A stretch of 64,000 bases of DNA from Alphaproteobacteria bacterium (GTDB taxonomy: Bacteria; Pseudomonadota; Alphaproteobacteria; Rhodobacterales; Rhodobacteraceae), in contig JAUHZO010000013.1 of the NCBI GenBank assembly GCA_030425925.1, positions 58,334-122,333 on the forward strand, in the 5' to 3' direction. The translations under genes were made by a program, and so were the position numbers. This document shows, piece by piece, positions 63,941-64,000 of the stretch. How positions within the stretch are numbered: the stretch's first letter is position 1; every line of letters begins with the position of its first letter. The notes beneath the pieces were generated by a model. That model did not search any database. It was not told the DNA's origin and saw only the letters and a list, made by a program, of their open reading frames with translations.

Positions 63941-64000
63941 ATGAGCAATCTCTTCTGGCTGACGGACGCGCAGATGGCGCGTCTGGAGCCCTACTTCCCG
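63941..64000 (+). CDS. IS5 family transposase, N-terminal fragment
   Basis: ATG 63941 after GGGAGCGG gives MSNLFWLTDAQMARLEPYFP before the window ends. This is the conserved N-terminus of IS5-family (DUF4096/DDE_Tnp) transposases. The DDE catalytic residues lie beyond the window, so whether the copy is intact cannot be judged. Confidence 0.85.
   Translation, partial: MSNLFWLTDAQMARLEPYFP

Overview
GC-rich (roughly two thirds G+C) chromosomal DNA from an alphaproteobacterium, most likely a Rhodobacterales/roseobacter-type marine bacterium. The protein families point that way (Rhodobacterales-style flagellar cluster with FliL and MotE-like genes, the argH-small lipoprotein-DUF2834-lysA-TIGR02302 run, the leuC/leuD/leuB spacing). 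So do the short intergenic GC-rich repeats and the densely overlapping operons with ATGA/GTGA start-stop junctions. No species can be assigned from the sequence alone.

Layout. 1-5.2 kb: an L,D-transpeptidase fragment, then divergent flagellar operons (fliL, a DUF-type gene and motE on -; fliF, fliH, fliN, fliP on +). 5.3-9.5 kb: tRNA hydroxylase TrhO, a YegD-like Hsp70, and NAD salvage (pncA, pncB). 9.5-12.2 kb: a coupled - strand operon hisC, cyclohexadienyl dehydrogenase, extensin-like lipoprotein. 12.3-18.2 kb: an unusual envelope module: a solute-binding/VWA fusion, an XpaC-family membrane protein and a second solute-binding protein on +, facing a YqiJ/YqiK-like OB-fold protein and flotillin pair on -. 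A long inverted pair of GC-rich palindromes lies between the two halves. 18.3-24.7 kb: VOC protein, di-heme peroxidase, secreted hypothetical, TlpA-like thioredoxin, argH, small lipoprotein, DUF2834, lysA. 24.7-29.2 kb: a large TIGR02302 membrane protein, a parDE toxin-antitoxin pair, an arfB gene with an amber codon at the catalytic GGQ glutamine, a short ORF with a 17-nt Shine-Dalgarno complementarity and an in-frame UGA, and the queuosine-precursor transporter gene yhhQ behind a candidate preQ1 pseudoknot. 29.2-33.6 kb: esterase-like protein, MepA, MFS transporter, thioesterase, YggT. 33.6-39.1 kb: recQ, yaaA, hybrid histidine kinase. 39.2-47.2 kb: bacterial alpha-2-macroglobulin, glycolipid-binding protein and PBP1C, a translationally coupled periplasmic defence/repair operon. 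47.3-50.6 kb: DUF1203, YqhA, thiolase, EthD-like, XRE-cupin regulator. 50.7-53.9 kb: kbl, cysteine-synthase-like gene, tdh (threonine catabolism). 54.3-61.9 kb: leuC, leuD and leuB, separated by a membrane protein, a secreted phosphatase/nuclease, an SDR and a LysR regulator. 62-64 kb: higBA toxin-antitoxin, EamA transporter, tRNA-Pro(CGG), and the left end of an IS5-type element cut by the window edge.

Most genes are ordinary core metabolism. The places worth a second look are the interrupted arfB and neighbouring recoding-like ORF at 27.9-28.5 kb, the candidate preQ1 element at 29.25 kb, and the solute-binding/VWA/XpaC/flotillin module at 12.3-18.2 kb. I saw no CRISPR array, rRNA, prophage or replication origin. 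No gene-free stretch exceeds 300 bases; the longest is 54030-54319.
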